From positions 1 through 40,212 of the forward strand of contig MKWE01000049.1 in the NCBI GenBank assembly GCA_001899585.1: a stretch of 40,212 bases of DNA, written 5' to 3'. Under the pieces are notes generated by a model. The model searched no databases and was not told where the DNA came from. It saw only the letters and a program-made list of their open reading frames with translations. The position numbers were made by a program, and so were the translations under genes. Every line of letters starts with the position of its first letter. Within the stretch, counting starts at the first letter, position 1. Positions 16,702 through 24,757 of the stretch are shown piece by piece. Origin of the DNA: Rhodospirillales bacterium 70-18. GTDB lineage: Bacteria; Pseudomonadota; Alphaproteobacteria; Acetobacterales; Acetobacteraceae.

Positions 16702-18312
16702 ATGATCCAGCGGCGGCAGGCACTCAAGGGATTGGCGGGGCTGATGGCGGGCAGCTTCGCCGCCACCACCCTGTCCGGCGGTGCCCGGGCGGCGTCGGTC
16801 ACCCGCGGCGGCACCTTCACCTTCGCCCGCGCCGCCGACTGCCTGTATCTGGACCCGGTGCACACCGCGCAGAACGCCGATATCTGGATCTCGCTCAACC
16901 TCTACGACACGCTGATCCAGCCCACCGCCGACGGCAAGGGGCTGGAGCCGGGCCTGGCCGAGAGCTACGCCGTGTCGGAAGACGGCAAGGAGGTCACGCT
17001 CAAGATTCGCCCCGGCCTCAAATTCGCCGACGGCTCGCCGCTCGCCCTTTCGGACATCAAATGGTCGCTCGACCGTGCCCGCGACAAGGCGACCGGCGGC
17101 GACTTCCAGTTCCTCCTGGAGGCGATCGGCGAGGTGGTGCTGGCGCCGCCGGCCACCGTGGTGCTGAAGATGTCCCACCCGGACCCTGCGATCCTGGAGG
17201 CGCTGGCCACCTTCAACGCCGGCATCATGTCGGAAAAGCTGGTGATGGCCGCCCCCGGCGCCGATCTGGAGGCGAAGTCCAAATCCTTCGCCGAGCACCC
17301 GGTCGGCTCCGGCCCGTTCGTGCTCGGCGCCTGGACCCACAACACCGAAATGGTGCTGACCCGCAACCCGCATTACTGGAAGGACGGGGTGGACGGCGAG
17401 AAACTGCCCTATCTCGACCGTGTCCGCTTCCTGATCATCCCCGACGACGCCACCCGCATCCTCAAGCTGCGCGCCGGCGAGATCGACGGCACCGAGTTCG
17501 TGCCGTTCTCCCGCGTGGCCGAGCTGAAGGCCGACCCGAAGCTGGACATGGTGCTGTACCCGTCGGCCAAGGTGATCTACTTCAACCTCAACAACCGCCC
17601 CACCTTCAAGGACGGCCGCAAGAACCCGATGGCCGATGTGCGGGTGCGCCAGGCGCTGAACCACGCCACCGACAAGGCGGCGCTGATCCAGGTGCTGAGC
17701 TACGGCTTCGGCACGCCGCAGCAGACCTACATGCCCACCTCCACGCCCTATGCCTACGCGCATGGCGAGCCCTATCCGTACGACGTGGCCAAGGCCAAAA
17801 AGCTGCTGGCCGATGCCGGCTATGCCAAGGGCTTCACCGTGAGCTGCATGGCGCTGGCCGGCAACGTGGACGATGTCGCCCAGCTTTCCGCCTTGCAGCA
17901 GATGTGGGGCGAGGTGGGCGTGCAGGTGAAGATCAAGCAGCTTGAGAACGCCACCCGCCTGACCCGCTTCAAGGCCGGCGACTACGAGATGCGCACCTCG
18001 CTGTGGACCAACGACATCAAGGACCCCAACGAGATTACCTCGTATTTCGCCTATTACCCCACCGTGCACTCCAACCGCTCCGGCTTCCGCGACACCACCA
18101 TCGAGGCGCTGTTCGAGGCGAGCCAGAAGGAGCTGGACCCGAAGAAGCGCGAGGCCCAGTACACCGAGATCCAGCAGCGCTACATCGCCGCCGCCCCGAT
18201 CGTGTTCCTGCTGGAGGTGCCGTACCCGATCGCGCTGGCCAGGAAGGTGAGGGATTTCGTGCAGATCCCGCTGGGCAACAACATCTTCCTCAACACCCAT
18301 CTGGAGGGGTGA
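16702..18312 (+). CDS. ABC transporter solute-binding protein, family 5 (DppA/OppA-like)
   Basis: A 536-residue periplasmic binding protein of the SBP_bac_5 family, which carries peptides, nickel, glutathione, opines or other small solutes. The N-terminus has a Tat-like signal (RRQALKG at residues 4-10, then a hydrophobic stretch ending GGARA at about 30). Typical family segments follow: LAESYAVSEDGKEVTLKIRP, FADGSPLALSDIKWSLDRA and VRVRQALNHATDKAAL. ATG 16702 is preceded by AGGAG at 16691. It is the first gene of a complete five-gene transporter with short gaps or ATGA overlaps. The divergent PhnW-like gene hints at an amine-type substrate, but the ligand cannot be read from the sequence. 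Confidence 0.92.
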   Translation: MIQRRQALKGLAGLMAGSFAATTLSGGARAASVTRGGTFTFARAADCLYLDPVHTAQNADIWISLNLYDTLIQPTADGKGLEPGLAESYAVSEDGKEVTLKIRPGLKFADGSPLALSDIKWSLDRARDKATGGDFQFLLEAIGEVVLAPPATVVLKMSHPDPAILEALATFNAGIMSEKLVMAAPGADLEAKSKSFAEHPVGSGPFVLGAWTHNTEMVLTRNPHYWKDGVDGEKLPYLDRVRFLIIPDDATRILKLRAGEIDGTEFVPFSRVAELKADPKLDMVLYPSAKVIYFNLNNRPTFKDGRKNPMADVRVRQALNHATDKAALIQVLSYGFGTPQQTYMPTSTPYAYAHGEPYPYDVAKAKKLLADAGYAKGFTVSCMALAGNVDDVAQLSALQQMWGEVGVQVKIKQLENATRLTRFKAGDYEMRTSLWTNDIKDPNEITSYFAYYPTVHSNRSGFRDTTIEALFEASQKELDPKKREAQYTEIQQRYIAAAPIVFLLEVPYPIALARKVRDFVQIPLGNNIFLNTHLEG

Positions 18313-18322
18313 GGCGGCGGGC

Positions 18323-19264
18323 ATGGGCATCGTCGGGCGCATCGGCCTGCGGCTGCTGCAGATCGTGCCCACGGTGGCGCTGGTCGCGGTGCTGATGTTC
18401 GCCCTGATGCGCCTGCTGCCCGGCGACCCGGCGATCCAGCTGCTCGGCGACCGCGCCACCGACGCCTCGCTGGCCCGGCTGCGCCACGAGATGGGGTTCG
18501 ACCGCTCGGTCTCGGCGCAGTTCTGGAGCTACCTGGAGCATGTGGCGACGCTGCGGCTGGGCGATTCCATCACCATGCACGTGCCGGTGACCCGGCTGAT
18601 CCTGGACCGGCTGCCGATCACCCTGATGCTGACCGGCATGGCGACGGTGCTGGCGCTGCTGATCGCCGTGCCGCTGGCCTTCGTGGCGGCGCTGCGCGAG
18701 GGCGGCGCGGTCGACCTGGCCATCCGCATGCTGGGGCAGGTGGGGCTGTCGATGCCGGTGTTCTACCTGGGGCTGATCCTGCTGATCACGCTGGCCGCCG
18801 GCCTCGGCTGGTTCCCGGTGGGCGGCATCGGCGGCGGCTTCGTGGAGAACCTGTACTACCTGTTCCTGCCGGCGCTGACGCTCGCGCTGAGCCTGGCGAT
18901 GGTGCTGATGCGCAATCTGCGCGAGGCGCTGATCGAGGTGCTGCACGCCGAGTTCGTGCAGTTCGCCACCGCCAAGGGGCTGCGCCGGCGGCTGGTGCTG
19001 GGCCGGCATGTGCTGCGCAACGCGCTGGTCCCCACCGTCACGCTGCTCGGCTTGCAGATCGGCTCGCTGGTGGGGGGCGCGGTGATCACGGAAAGCGTGT
19101 TCGCCATCCCCGGCGTCGGCCGGCTGATGATCGACAGCATCTTCGCGCGCGACTACGCGGTGGTGCAGGGGCTGACCATCGTGCTGGCGGTGCTGGTGTC
19201 GCTGGTGTTCCTGCTGGTCGATACCGTGCAGGGCCTGCTGGACCCGCGGCAGGAGGCGGCATGA
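18323..19264 (+). CDS. ABC transporter permease, DppB/OppB type
   Basis: A 313-residue inner-membrane permease with about six hydrophobic segments. The N-terminal helix (LLQIVPTVALVAVLMFALMR) is followed by the family hallmark LLPGDPA at 33-39. The EAA loop (FVQFATAKGLRRRLVLGRHVLRNAL) contacts the ATPases. It starts 10 bases after the binding-protein stop, and its own stop overlaps the next start (ATGA). It should form a heterodimer with the next permease. Confidence 0.93.
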   Translation: MGIVGRIGLRLLQIVPTVALVAVLMFALMRLLPGDPAIQLLGDRATDASLARLRHEMGFDRSVSAQFWSYLEHVATLRLGDSITMHVPVTRLILDRLPITLMLTGMATVLALLIAVPLAFVAALREGGAVDLAIRMLGQVGLSMPVFYLGLILLITLAAGLGWFPVGGIGGGFVENLYYLFLPALTLALSLAMVLMRNLREALIEVLHAEFVQFATAKGLRRRLVLGRHVLRNALVPTVTLLGLQIGSLVGGAVITESVFAIPGVGRLMIDSIFARDYAVVQGLTIVLAVLVSLVFLLVDTVQGLLDPRQEAA

Positions 19265-20130
19265 GCGAGGTGGCCGCCGCCGCCCCGGCGCTGGCCGGGG
19301 CCGCCACCCCGGGCCGCACCCGGCGGCTGCCGCGGCTGCGGCCCGGCCCGCTGCTGGGGGCGGCCATCGTGCTGCTGCTGCTGGTCTGCGCGGTGGCGCC
19401 GGACTGGGTGGCGCCGTACAGCCCGCTGAAATTCGACTACCGCGGCACGCTGCGCCCGCCCTCCTGGGCGCACCCGTTCGGCACCGATAATTTCGGCCGC
19501 GACATCCTCAGCCGGGTGATCTGGGCGACCCGCATCGACATGCAGATCGCCATCTTCTCCACCCTGTTCCCGGCGGTGTTCGGCACCGTCGCCGGCTGCC
19601 TGGTCGGCTATTTCGGCGGCGTGGCGGACCTGCTGTTCCGCCGGCTGGTCGACCTGGTGGTGACCGTGCCGTTCCTGGTGCTGGTGATCGCCATCGTCGC
19701 CGTGCTCGGGCCGGGGCTGGTCAACATGTATGTCGCCGTCAGCGCGGTGGGCTGGATCTTCTACGCCCGGCTGATGCGCGGCGAGATCCTGGCGCAGAAG
19801 CGGCGCGACTATGCCGCGGCCGGGCGCGTCATGGGCTATGGCTGGCCGCGCATCGTGTTCCGCCATCTGCTGCCCAACGCCATCTCGCCGGTGCTGGTGT
19901 TCTGGATGACCGACATGGCGCTGTGCATCCTGCTCGGCTCCAGCCTGGGCTACCTGGGCCTGGGCGCGCAGCCGCCGACCGCCGAATGGGGGGTGCTGAT
20001 CGCCGATGGCAAGAACTTCATGACCACGGCCTGGTGGATGTCGATCTTCCCGGGGATGGCGATCGTGCTGGCCGGCATCGGCTTCAGCCTGCTGGGCGAC
20101 GGCGTGGCCGCCCTGGTGCGGCGGCGATGA
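19261..20130 (+). CDS. ABC transporter permease, DppC/OppC type
   Basis: A 289-residue inner-membrane permease. It has the N-terminal OppC_N-type helix (LLGAAIVLLLLVCAVAPDWVAPYSP), the HPFGTDNFGRDILSRVIWATR motif of DppC-family permeases, and an EAA loop (KRRDYAAAGRVMGYGWPRIVFRHLLPN). LGAQPPTAEWGVLI is the typical late periplasmic segment. Start and stop both overlap neighbours by four bases (ATGA), so the whole transporter is translationally coupled. Confidence 0.93.
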   Translation: MSEVAAAAPALAGAATPGRTRRLPRLRPGPLLGAAIVLLLLVCAVAPDWVAPYSPLKFDYRGTLRPPSWAHPFGTDNFGRDILSRVIWATRIDMQIAIFSTLFPAVFGTVAGCLVGYFGGVADLLFRRLVDLVVTVPFLVLVIAIVAVLGPGLVNMYVAVSAVGWIFYARLMRGEILAQKRRDYAAAGRVMGYGWPRIVFRHLLPNAISPVLVFWMTDMALCILLGSSLGYLGLGAQPPTAEWGVLIADGKNFMTTAWWMSIFPGMAIVLAGIGFSLLGDGVAALVRRR

Positions 20131-21104
20131 CCAGCCTGCTGGAGGTGCGCGACCTCGCGGTGCAGATCGGGCCGGCCCGCCCGGTGGACGGGGTGTCCTT
20201 CGCGCTGGCCCGCGGCGAGGTGCTGGGTATCGTCGGCGAATCCGGCTCGGGCAAAAGCCTCACCCTGCGCGCCATCCTCAAGCTGCTCCCCGGCATCGCG
20301 CGCACCAGCGGCGCCGCGCTGTGGCAAGGCCGCGACCTGCTGGCCATGCCGGAGGCCGAAATCCGCCGGCTGCGCGGCCGCGAGATCGGCATGATCTTCC
20401 AGGAGCCGATGACCGCGCTGGACCCGGTGCTGCCGATCGGACTGCAGATCACCGAGAGCTTGGGCGAACACCTGGCGCTGCATGGCGCGGCGGCCCGGCG
20501 GCGGGCGGTGGAGCTGCTGGACCTGGTGGGCATTCCGGGCGCGCGACGGCGGCTGGACAGCTTTCCGCACGAATTCTCCGGCGGCATGCGCCAGCGCGCC
20601 ATGATCGCCATCGCGCTGGCCGGCGAACCGAAGCTGCTGCTGGCCGACGAGCCGACCACGGCGCTGGATGTGACCATCCAGGACCAGATCCTGCGCCTGC
20701 TGCTGCGGCTGCGCGACGAGCTGGCGATGAGCGTGATCCTGGTGACCCACGACCTCGGCATCGTCGCCGGCACCTGCGACCGGGTGGCGGTGCTGTATGC
20801 CGGGCGGATCATGGAGACCGGGCCGACCGGAGCCATCTACCGCACGCCGGGGCATGCCTACACGCTGGGGCTGATGCGCTCGGTGCCGCACCGCGCGCTG
20901 GCCCGCCAGCGCCTGCAGGGCATTCCCGGCGTGCCGCCCGATCCGGGGCGGATGCCGCCCGGCTGCCGCTTCGCGCCGCGCTGCACGCTGGCGGTGGCCG
21001 CCTGCCACCAGGCGCCGCCGCCGCTGCGCCCGCTCGGCCCCACCCACGCCACCGCCTGCCTGCGGGCGGAAGCGGTGGCCGGCATGGCGGCGGTGGCGGC
21101 ATGA
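20127..21104 (+). CDS. ABC transporter ATPase, DppD/OppD type
   Basis: A 325-residue ATP-binding subunit. It has Walker A GESGSGKS at 37-44, a Q loop in MIFQEPMTALDP, signature FSGGMRQR, Walker B LLLADEPTTALD and the H-loop in LVTHDLGIV. The C-terminal oligopeptide-transporter extension has its cysteine pair (PPGCRFAPRC) and further cysteines. In this subfamily these can bind an iron-sulfur cluster. The ATG at 20127 overlaps the stop of the permease gene. Confidence 0.94.
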   Translation: MTSLLEVRDLAVQIGPARPVDGVSFALARGEVLGIVGESGSGKSLTLRAILKLLPGIARTSGAALWQGRDLLAMPEAEIRRLRGREIGMIFQEPMTALDPVLPIGLQITESLGEHLALHGAAARRRAVELLDLVGIPGARRRLDSFPHEFSGGMRQRAMIAIALAGEPKLLLADEPTTALDVTIQDQILRLLLRLRDELAMSVILVTHDLGIVAGTCDRVAVLYAGRIMETGPTGAIYRTPGHAYTLGLMRSVPHRALARQRLQGIPGVPPDPGRMPPGCRFAPRCTLAVAACHQAPPPLRPLGPTHATACLRAEAVAGMAAVAA

Positions 21105-22099
21105 GCGGCGCCGCCCTCCTGGCGGTCGATGACCTCGCCCGCGCCTTCACTGCGCCGCCGGGGCTGCGCTGGCTGCTGCGCGGCGGCGCGCGGCCGATGG
21201 TGCGGGCGCTGAACGGCGTGACGCTGGCGGTGGCGCGGGGCGAGACGCTGGCGGTGGTGGGCGAGAGCGGCTGCGGCAAATCCACCCTGGCGCGCGCCCT
21301 GGTGCGGCTGATCGAGCCGGATTCCGGCCAGATCGTGTTCGACGGCGAGGATGTGCGCGGCCTCTCGGGCCAGGCGCTGCGGCGCTACAATCGGCGCGTC
21401 CAGATGGTGTTCCAGGACCCGTACGGCTCGCTCAACCCGCGCATGACGGTGGGCGAGATCCTGGCCGAGGCGCTGCGCGTGCACCGCCTGGTGCCGCCGT
21501 CCGGCCTGGCGGCGCGGGTGGCGGAGCTGCTGGTGCTGGTGCGCCTGCCGGCCGACGCGGCGGGGCGGCTGCCGCACCAGTTCTCCGGCGGCCAGCGCCA
21601 GCGCGTCGCCATCGCCCGCGCGCTGTCGGTGGAGCCGGAATTGCTGGTGGCCGACGAGATCGTCTCGGCGCTGGACGTGTCGGTGCAGGCGCAGATCCTG
21701 AACCTGCTGCTGGACCTGCAGGAGCGGCTGGGGTTGGCGATCCTGTTCGTCTCGCACGACCTGCGCGTGGTGCGCCACATCGCCCACCGGGTGGCGGTGA
21801 TGTACCTCGGCCGCGTGGTGGAACTCGGCCCCGCCGAGGCGGTGTTCGGGCAGCCGCTGCACCCCTACACCCAGGCGCTGCTGCGCGCCGCCCCCGCGAT
21901 GGAGCCGCCGCCCGATGGCCAGCGACCGCAGGCGGGCGCGGCGGCGCTGGCCGGCGAACTGCCCAGCCCGCTGGCCATCCCGCCCGGCTGCCCGTTCCAT
22001 CCGCGCTGCCCGGCGGCGCGCGCCGACTGCGCCGAGCTTGTGCCGCGCGTCCATGTGGCGGCCGGCGGCCACATGGCCACCTGCCACCTGCTGGGCTAG
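21101..22099 (+). CDS. ABC transporter ATPase, DppF/OppF type
   Basis: A 332-residue second ATP-binding subunit. It has Walker A GESGCGKS at 54-61, Q loop VFQDPYGSLNPRM (diagnostic for DppF/OppF), signature FSGGQRQR and H-loop FVSHDLRVV. The C-terminal extension carries PPGCPFHPRCPAA. Walker B reads LLVADEIVSALD, with isoleucine in place of the usual proline of DEPVSALD; the catalytic glutamate is kept, so it should still work. It closes the transporter operon and meets the dioxygenase gene tail to tail, the two stop codons sharing the palindrome CTAG. Confidence 0.94.
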   Translation: MSGAALLAVDDLARAFTAPPGLRWLLRGGARPMVRALNGVTLAVARGETLAVVGESGCGKSTLARALVRLIEPDSGQIVFDGEDVRGLSGQALRRYNRRVQMVFQDPYGSLNPRMTVGEILAEALRVHRLVPPSGLAARVAELLVLVRLPADAAGRLPHQFSGGQRQRVAIARALSVEPELLVADEIVSALDVSVQAQILNLLLDLQERLGLAILFVSHDLRVVRHIAHRVAVMYLGRVVELGPAEAVFGQPLHPYTQALLRAAPAMEPPPDGQRPQAGAAALAGELPSPLAIPPGCPFHPRCPAARADCAELVPRVHVAAGGHMATCHLLG

Positions 22100-22677
22100 C
22101 CGCGTACCAGCACGATGTCGAAGCTGGCCGCCTCCGCGCCCGGCTCGGCCGGGGGAGGGGCGGGATGCGGGTCGACGATCAGCGCCTCCTTGCGGCGGGC
22201 GCTTTGCAGGAAGGGGTCCTGGTCGTTCCAGGGGTCGCCCTGGAAATACATCTGCGTCACGAACTGCTCGAAGGCGCCGGTCACGCGGAAATGGATATGC
22301 GCGGGGCGCACCGTGGTGGGGCTGGTGGGGTAGGCCTTCGGGCGGACGGTCTTGATCGCGTAGGAGCCGTCTGACCCCGTGAAAATCAGGGCGAAACCGG
22401 CGAAATTCGGGTCGATCGGGGCGGAATTGTCGTCATTCGGGTGCAGATATTTGCCGTGCGCGTTGGCCTGCCAGATCTCCATCCGCGCGCCGGCCACCGC
22501 CTCGCCGGCCAGGTTGGTGACCCGGCCGGACAGGTACAGGATGGTGCCCTGCGCCCGCCCGCCCCGGGTGAGGTCGCCGCTGGTGTCCGGCGCCTGGGTC
22601 ACCGGGAAGAACGGCCCCAGGATCTGGTCGGGCGTGCGCCGGGCCAGGATGGGGTTGAGGTCGGCGGTTTCGCTCAT
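22096..22677 (-). CDS. Intradiol ring-cleavage dioxygenase (protocatechuate 3,4-dioxygenase beta-like)
   Basis: A 193-residue non-heme ferric dioxygenase that cleaves catechol-type rings between the two hydroxyls. All four iron ligands of the family can be placed: Y77 (HGKYLHP), Y116 (KAYPTSP), H127 and H129 (RPAHIHF). It opens with LGPFFPV and GxVTNLAGEAVAGARMEIWQA, as in PcaH and related short enzymes. At 193 residues it is shorter than PcaH (about 235), which fits single-subunit relatives rather than the PcaGH pair; no alpha subunit is nearby. ATG 22677 has GGAGAGGAG just upstream. It follows the RraA-like aldolase gene by about 60 bases, so the two probably share a transcript. Confidence 0.88.
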   Translation of the reverse strand: MSETADLNPILARRTPDQILGPFFPVTQAPDTSGDLTRGGRAQGTILYLSGRVTNLAGEAVAGARMEIWQANAHGKYLHPNDDNSAPIDPNFAGFALIFTGSDGSYAIKTVRPKAYPTSPTTVRPAHIHFRVTGAFEQFVTQMYFQGDPWNDQDPFLQSARRKEALIVDPHPAPPPAEPGAEAASFDIVLVRG

Positions 22678-22736
22678 GGCGGCGCTCCTCTCCTGTGGGC
22701 GGGGCCGGCTGCCCGCGGGGACAGCCGGGGGTTTGC

Positions 22737-23486
22737 TCAGGGCTTTTTGGGCGTGTAGGCGCCGCCGCTGGAGGCGGCCCGCACCTCGGCGGCGGTTTTG
22801 GCCTTGCGCAGGGCGGCCAAATGGTGCGCCTCGGCATCCAGCATGGCGCGGGCGTTGGCCAGCACCGCCGGGGCCTTGTCGGCCGGGAACTTCACCGCGC
22901 CGTTCTCGTCCATGTGGATCAGGTCGCCCGGCGCCACGTCCATGCCGCCGACCGAGACCGGCACGTTGACCGCCTGCACCGCCATCTCGCCATGCCCGGC
23001 GGTGACGCCGCCCAGCAGCATCTGGAAGTTCAGCCGGCGGATCGCATCGACATCGCGCGAGGGGCCGTTGGAGAGCAGGCCGATGCAGCCGACCGCCTGC
23101 ATGGAGGTGGTCATGATCTCGCCGGCCAGCCCGGCCTTGGCCATGATGCCGTCGGGCCATTTCTGCTGGATGACCAGGATGGTCGGCTTCTTCATCGCGT
23201 CCAGTGCGTCGATCACGTCCATGAAGCTCAGCCGGCCGCTGAAATTCGGGTCGGGCAGGCCGTAGACGCAGGTGACGGCGTGGCCGATCACCGCACCCAT
23301 CTCCGGGTAGATGCAGCGGATCGACGTGTCGGTGTACCAGTTCTCGGTCCACGGGTTGTACAGCCCGAGGCAGAGCGGGTTCTTGGGGTAGGTCGCCACC
23401 ACGTTGGTGATGGTGGGGGTGTCGATCTTGCGCAGTTCAGCGAACAGCGCGTCGGTATCGGTGGCCTTGGCGGCGGGGCGGGGCAT
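22737..23486 (-). CDS. RraA-like aldolase/decarboxylase (HMG/CHA aldolase family)
   Basis: A 249-residue protein of the RraA / 4-hydroxy-4-methyl-2-oxoglutarate aldolase family, which splits pyruvate from tertiary alcohol acids at the end of aromatic degradation. The family core is present: GLAGEIMTTSMQAVGCIG, then NGPSRDVDAI with the catalytic R144-D145 pair, and VAPGDLIHMDENGAV. ATG 23486 was chosen because the region before it lacks coding character and GGGA lies upstream. Pairing with a ring-cleavage dioxygenase supports a catabolic role over RNase E inhibition. Bacterial annotation of this group is often only 'RraA family'. Confidence 0.82.
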   Translation of the reverse strand: MPRPAAKATDTDALFAELRKIDTPTITNVVATYPKNPLCLGLYNPWTENWYTDTSIRCIYPEMGAVIGHAVTCVYGLPDPNFSGRLSFMDVIDALDAMKKPTILVIQQKWPDGIMAKAGLAGEIMTTSMQAVGCIGLLSNGPSRDVDAIRRLNFQMLLGGVTAGHGEMAVQAVNVPVSVGGMDVAPGDLIHMDENGAVKFPADKAPAVLANARAMLDAEAHHLAALRKAKTAAEVRAASSGGAYTPKKP

Positions 23487-23606
23487 GCTTGGGGTTTCCC
23501 TGGTTTCGTATGGCGCCGTGACAGGCAATCGCTCCTGGCCGCCCCGGTCAAGTCCCGGCCATACCCTGGACATGCCCTGGCCGCGTGCAGGGGCGGGCGA
23601 AGTTGC

Positions 23607-23635
23607 TTGACACGCCGCCGCCGCCGGGCGTCCGA
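23607..23635 (+). promoter_or_regulatory. Possible -35 box upstream of the diiron protein gene
   Basis: A perfect TTGACA lies at 23607-23612 in the 206-base divergent intergenic region, reading toward the gene at 23693. The -10 region 17-18 bases on is poor (GTCCGA/TCCGAT), so the promoter is only tentative. Confidence 0.3.
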
Positions 23636-23692
23636 TCCACCGATGAGCCGAGGCACGCCGGCCAGCGGAACATGCGTTCCTGGGGAGCCGCA

Positions 23693-24757
23693 ATGTCCAC
23701 CATGTATCGCTACACCCTGCCGGTCGAACAGACCCAGTGGAAGCTGAACGGCGAGACCGAAACCGTGTTCACCTGGGAATACGACGATCAGCGCGCGGGG
23801 CTGCTGAACCTGTACGACAAGGGCAAGAAGCAGCAATGGGACGCCGCCGAGCGGATCGACTGGTCGATCGACCTCGATCCCGAGAACCCGATGCTGCTGG
23901 ATGACCGTTCGATCGCCATCTATGGCTCCGACATCTGGAACAAGATGACCGAGAAGGAGCGCGTGCGGGTGCGCCACCACCTGCAGGCCAGTTCGATCTC
24001 GCAGTTCATGCATGGCGAGCAGGGCGCGCTGATGGCCACCGCCCGCATCGTTCAGACGGTGCCGAACCTGGACGCCAAGTTCTATGCCGCCACCCAGGTG
24101 ATGGACGAGGCGCGCCATGTGGAGGCCTATTCCCGCCTGCTGCGCGAGAAGTTCGAGCTGGCCTACCCGATCACCAGGGGGCTGGCGGCGCTGCTGGAGA
24201 ACGGGCTGACCGACAGCCGCTGGGACATGACCTACCTGGCCATGCAGGTGCTGATCGAGGGGCTGGCCCTGGCGGCGTTCCAGCGCATCCGCGACCAGTC
24301 CAAAAACAAGCTGGCCGCCGCGGTGAACGCCTATGTGATGCAGGACGAGGCCCGCCACGTCGCCTTTGGCCGGCTGGCGCTGCGCGACTATTACCCGCAG
24401 CTTTCCGACGCCGAGCGGCGCGAGCGCGAGGAATTCGTGGTGGAAGCGTGCTGGCACATGCGCGACCGCTTCAACCAGCGCGAGGTGTGGGAGCGCCTCG
24501 GCCTGCCGGAGCAACAATGCGTGGAGCTGGTGGACCAGTCCGAGTACATGAAAAGCTTCCGCAGCCGCATCTTCAGCCGGATCGTGCCGACCGTGAAGGA
24601 TATCGGCCTGTGGGGCCCCACGGTGCAGAAGGCGTTCGCCGGCATGGGGGCGATGCAGTTCGCCGATGTGGACGCCTCGGCGATGCTGGAGGAGGATGGC
24701 CGGGTCGCCGATGAATTCGATGTCTCGCTGCGCATGAAGGACCTCGCCGCCGATTGA
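23693..24757 (+). CDS. Ferritin-like diiron-carboxylate protein, putative oxygenase
   Basis: A 354-residue helical protein with a full set of diiron ligands: E109 (HGEQGA), E139-x-x-H142 (MDEARHVEAY), E189 (LIEGLAL) and E219-x-x-H222 (QDEARHVAFG). This E...ExxH...E...ExxH layout is that of R2-like and AurF-like oxygenases, whose reactions include hydroxylation, N-oxygenation and desaturation. No signal peptide is seen. ATG 23693 has GGGGAG six bases before it. It is divergent from the aldolase and ring-cleavage genes and overlaps the cardiolipin synthase start by four bases (TTGA). The substrate is not known; it could belong to the neighbouring catabolic genes or to lipid modification. Confidence 0.85.
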   Translation: MSTMYRYTLPVEQTQWKLNGETETVFTWEYDDQRAGLLNLYDKGKKQQWDAAERIDWSIDLDPENPMLLDDRSIAIYGSDIWNKMTEKERVRVRHHLQASSISQFMHGEQGALMATARIVQTVPNLDAKFYAATQVMDEARHVEAYSRLLREKFELAYPITRGLAALLENGLTDSRWDMTYLAMQVLIEGLALAAFQRIRDQSKNKLAAAVNAYVMQDEARHVAFGRLALRDYYPQLSDAERREREEFVVEACWHMRDRFNQREVWERLGLPEQQCVELVDQSEYMKSFRSRIFSRIVPTVKDIGLWGPTVQKAFAGMGAMQFADVDASAMLEEDGRVADEFDVSLRMKDLAAD

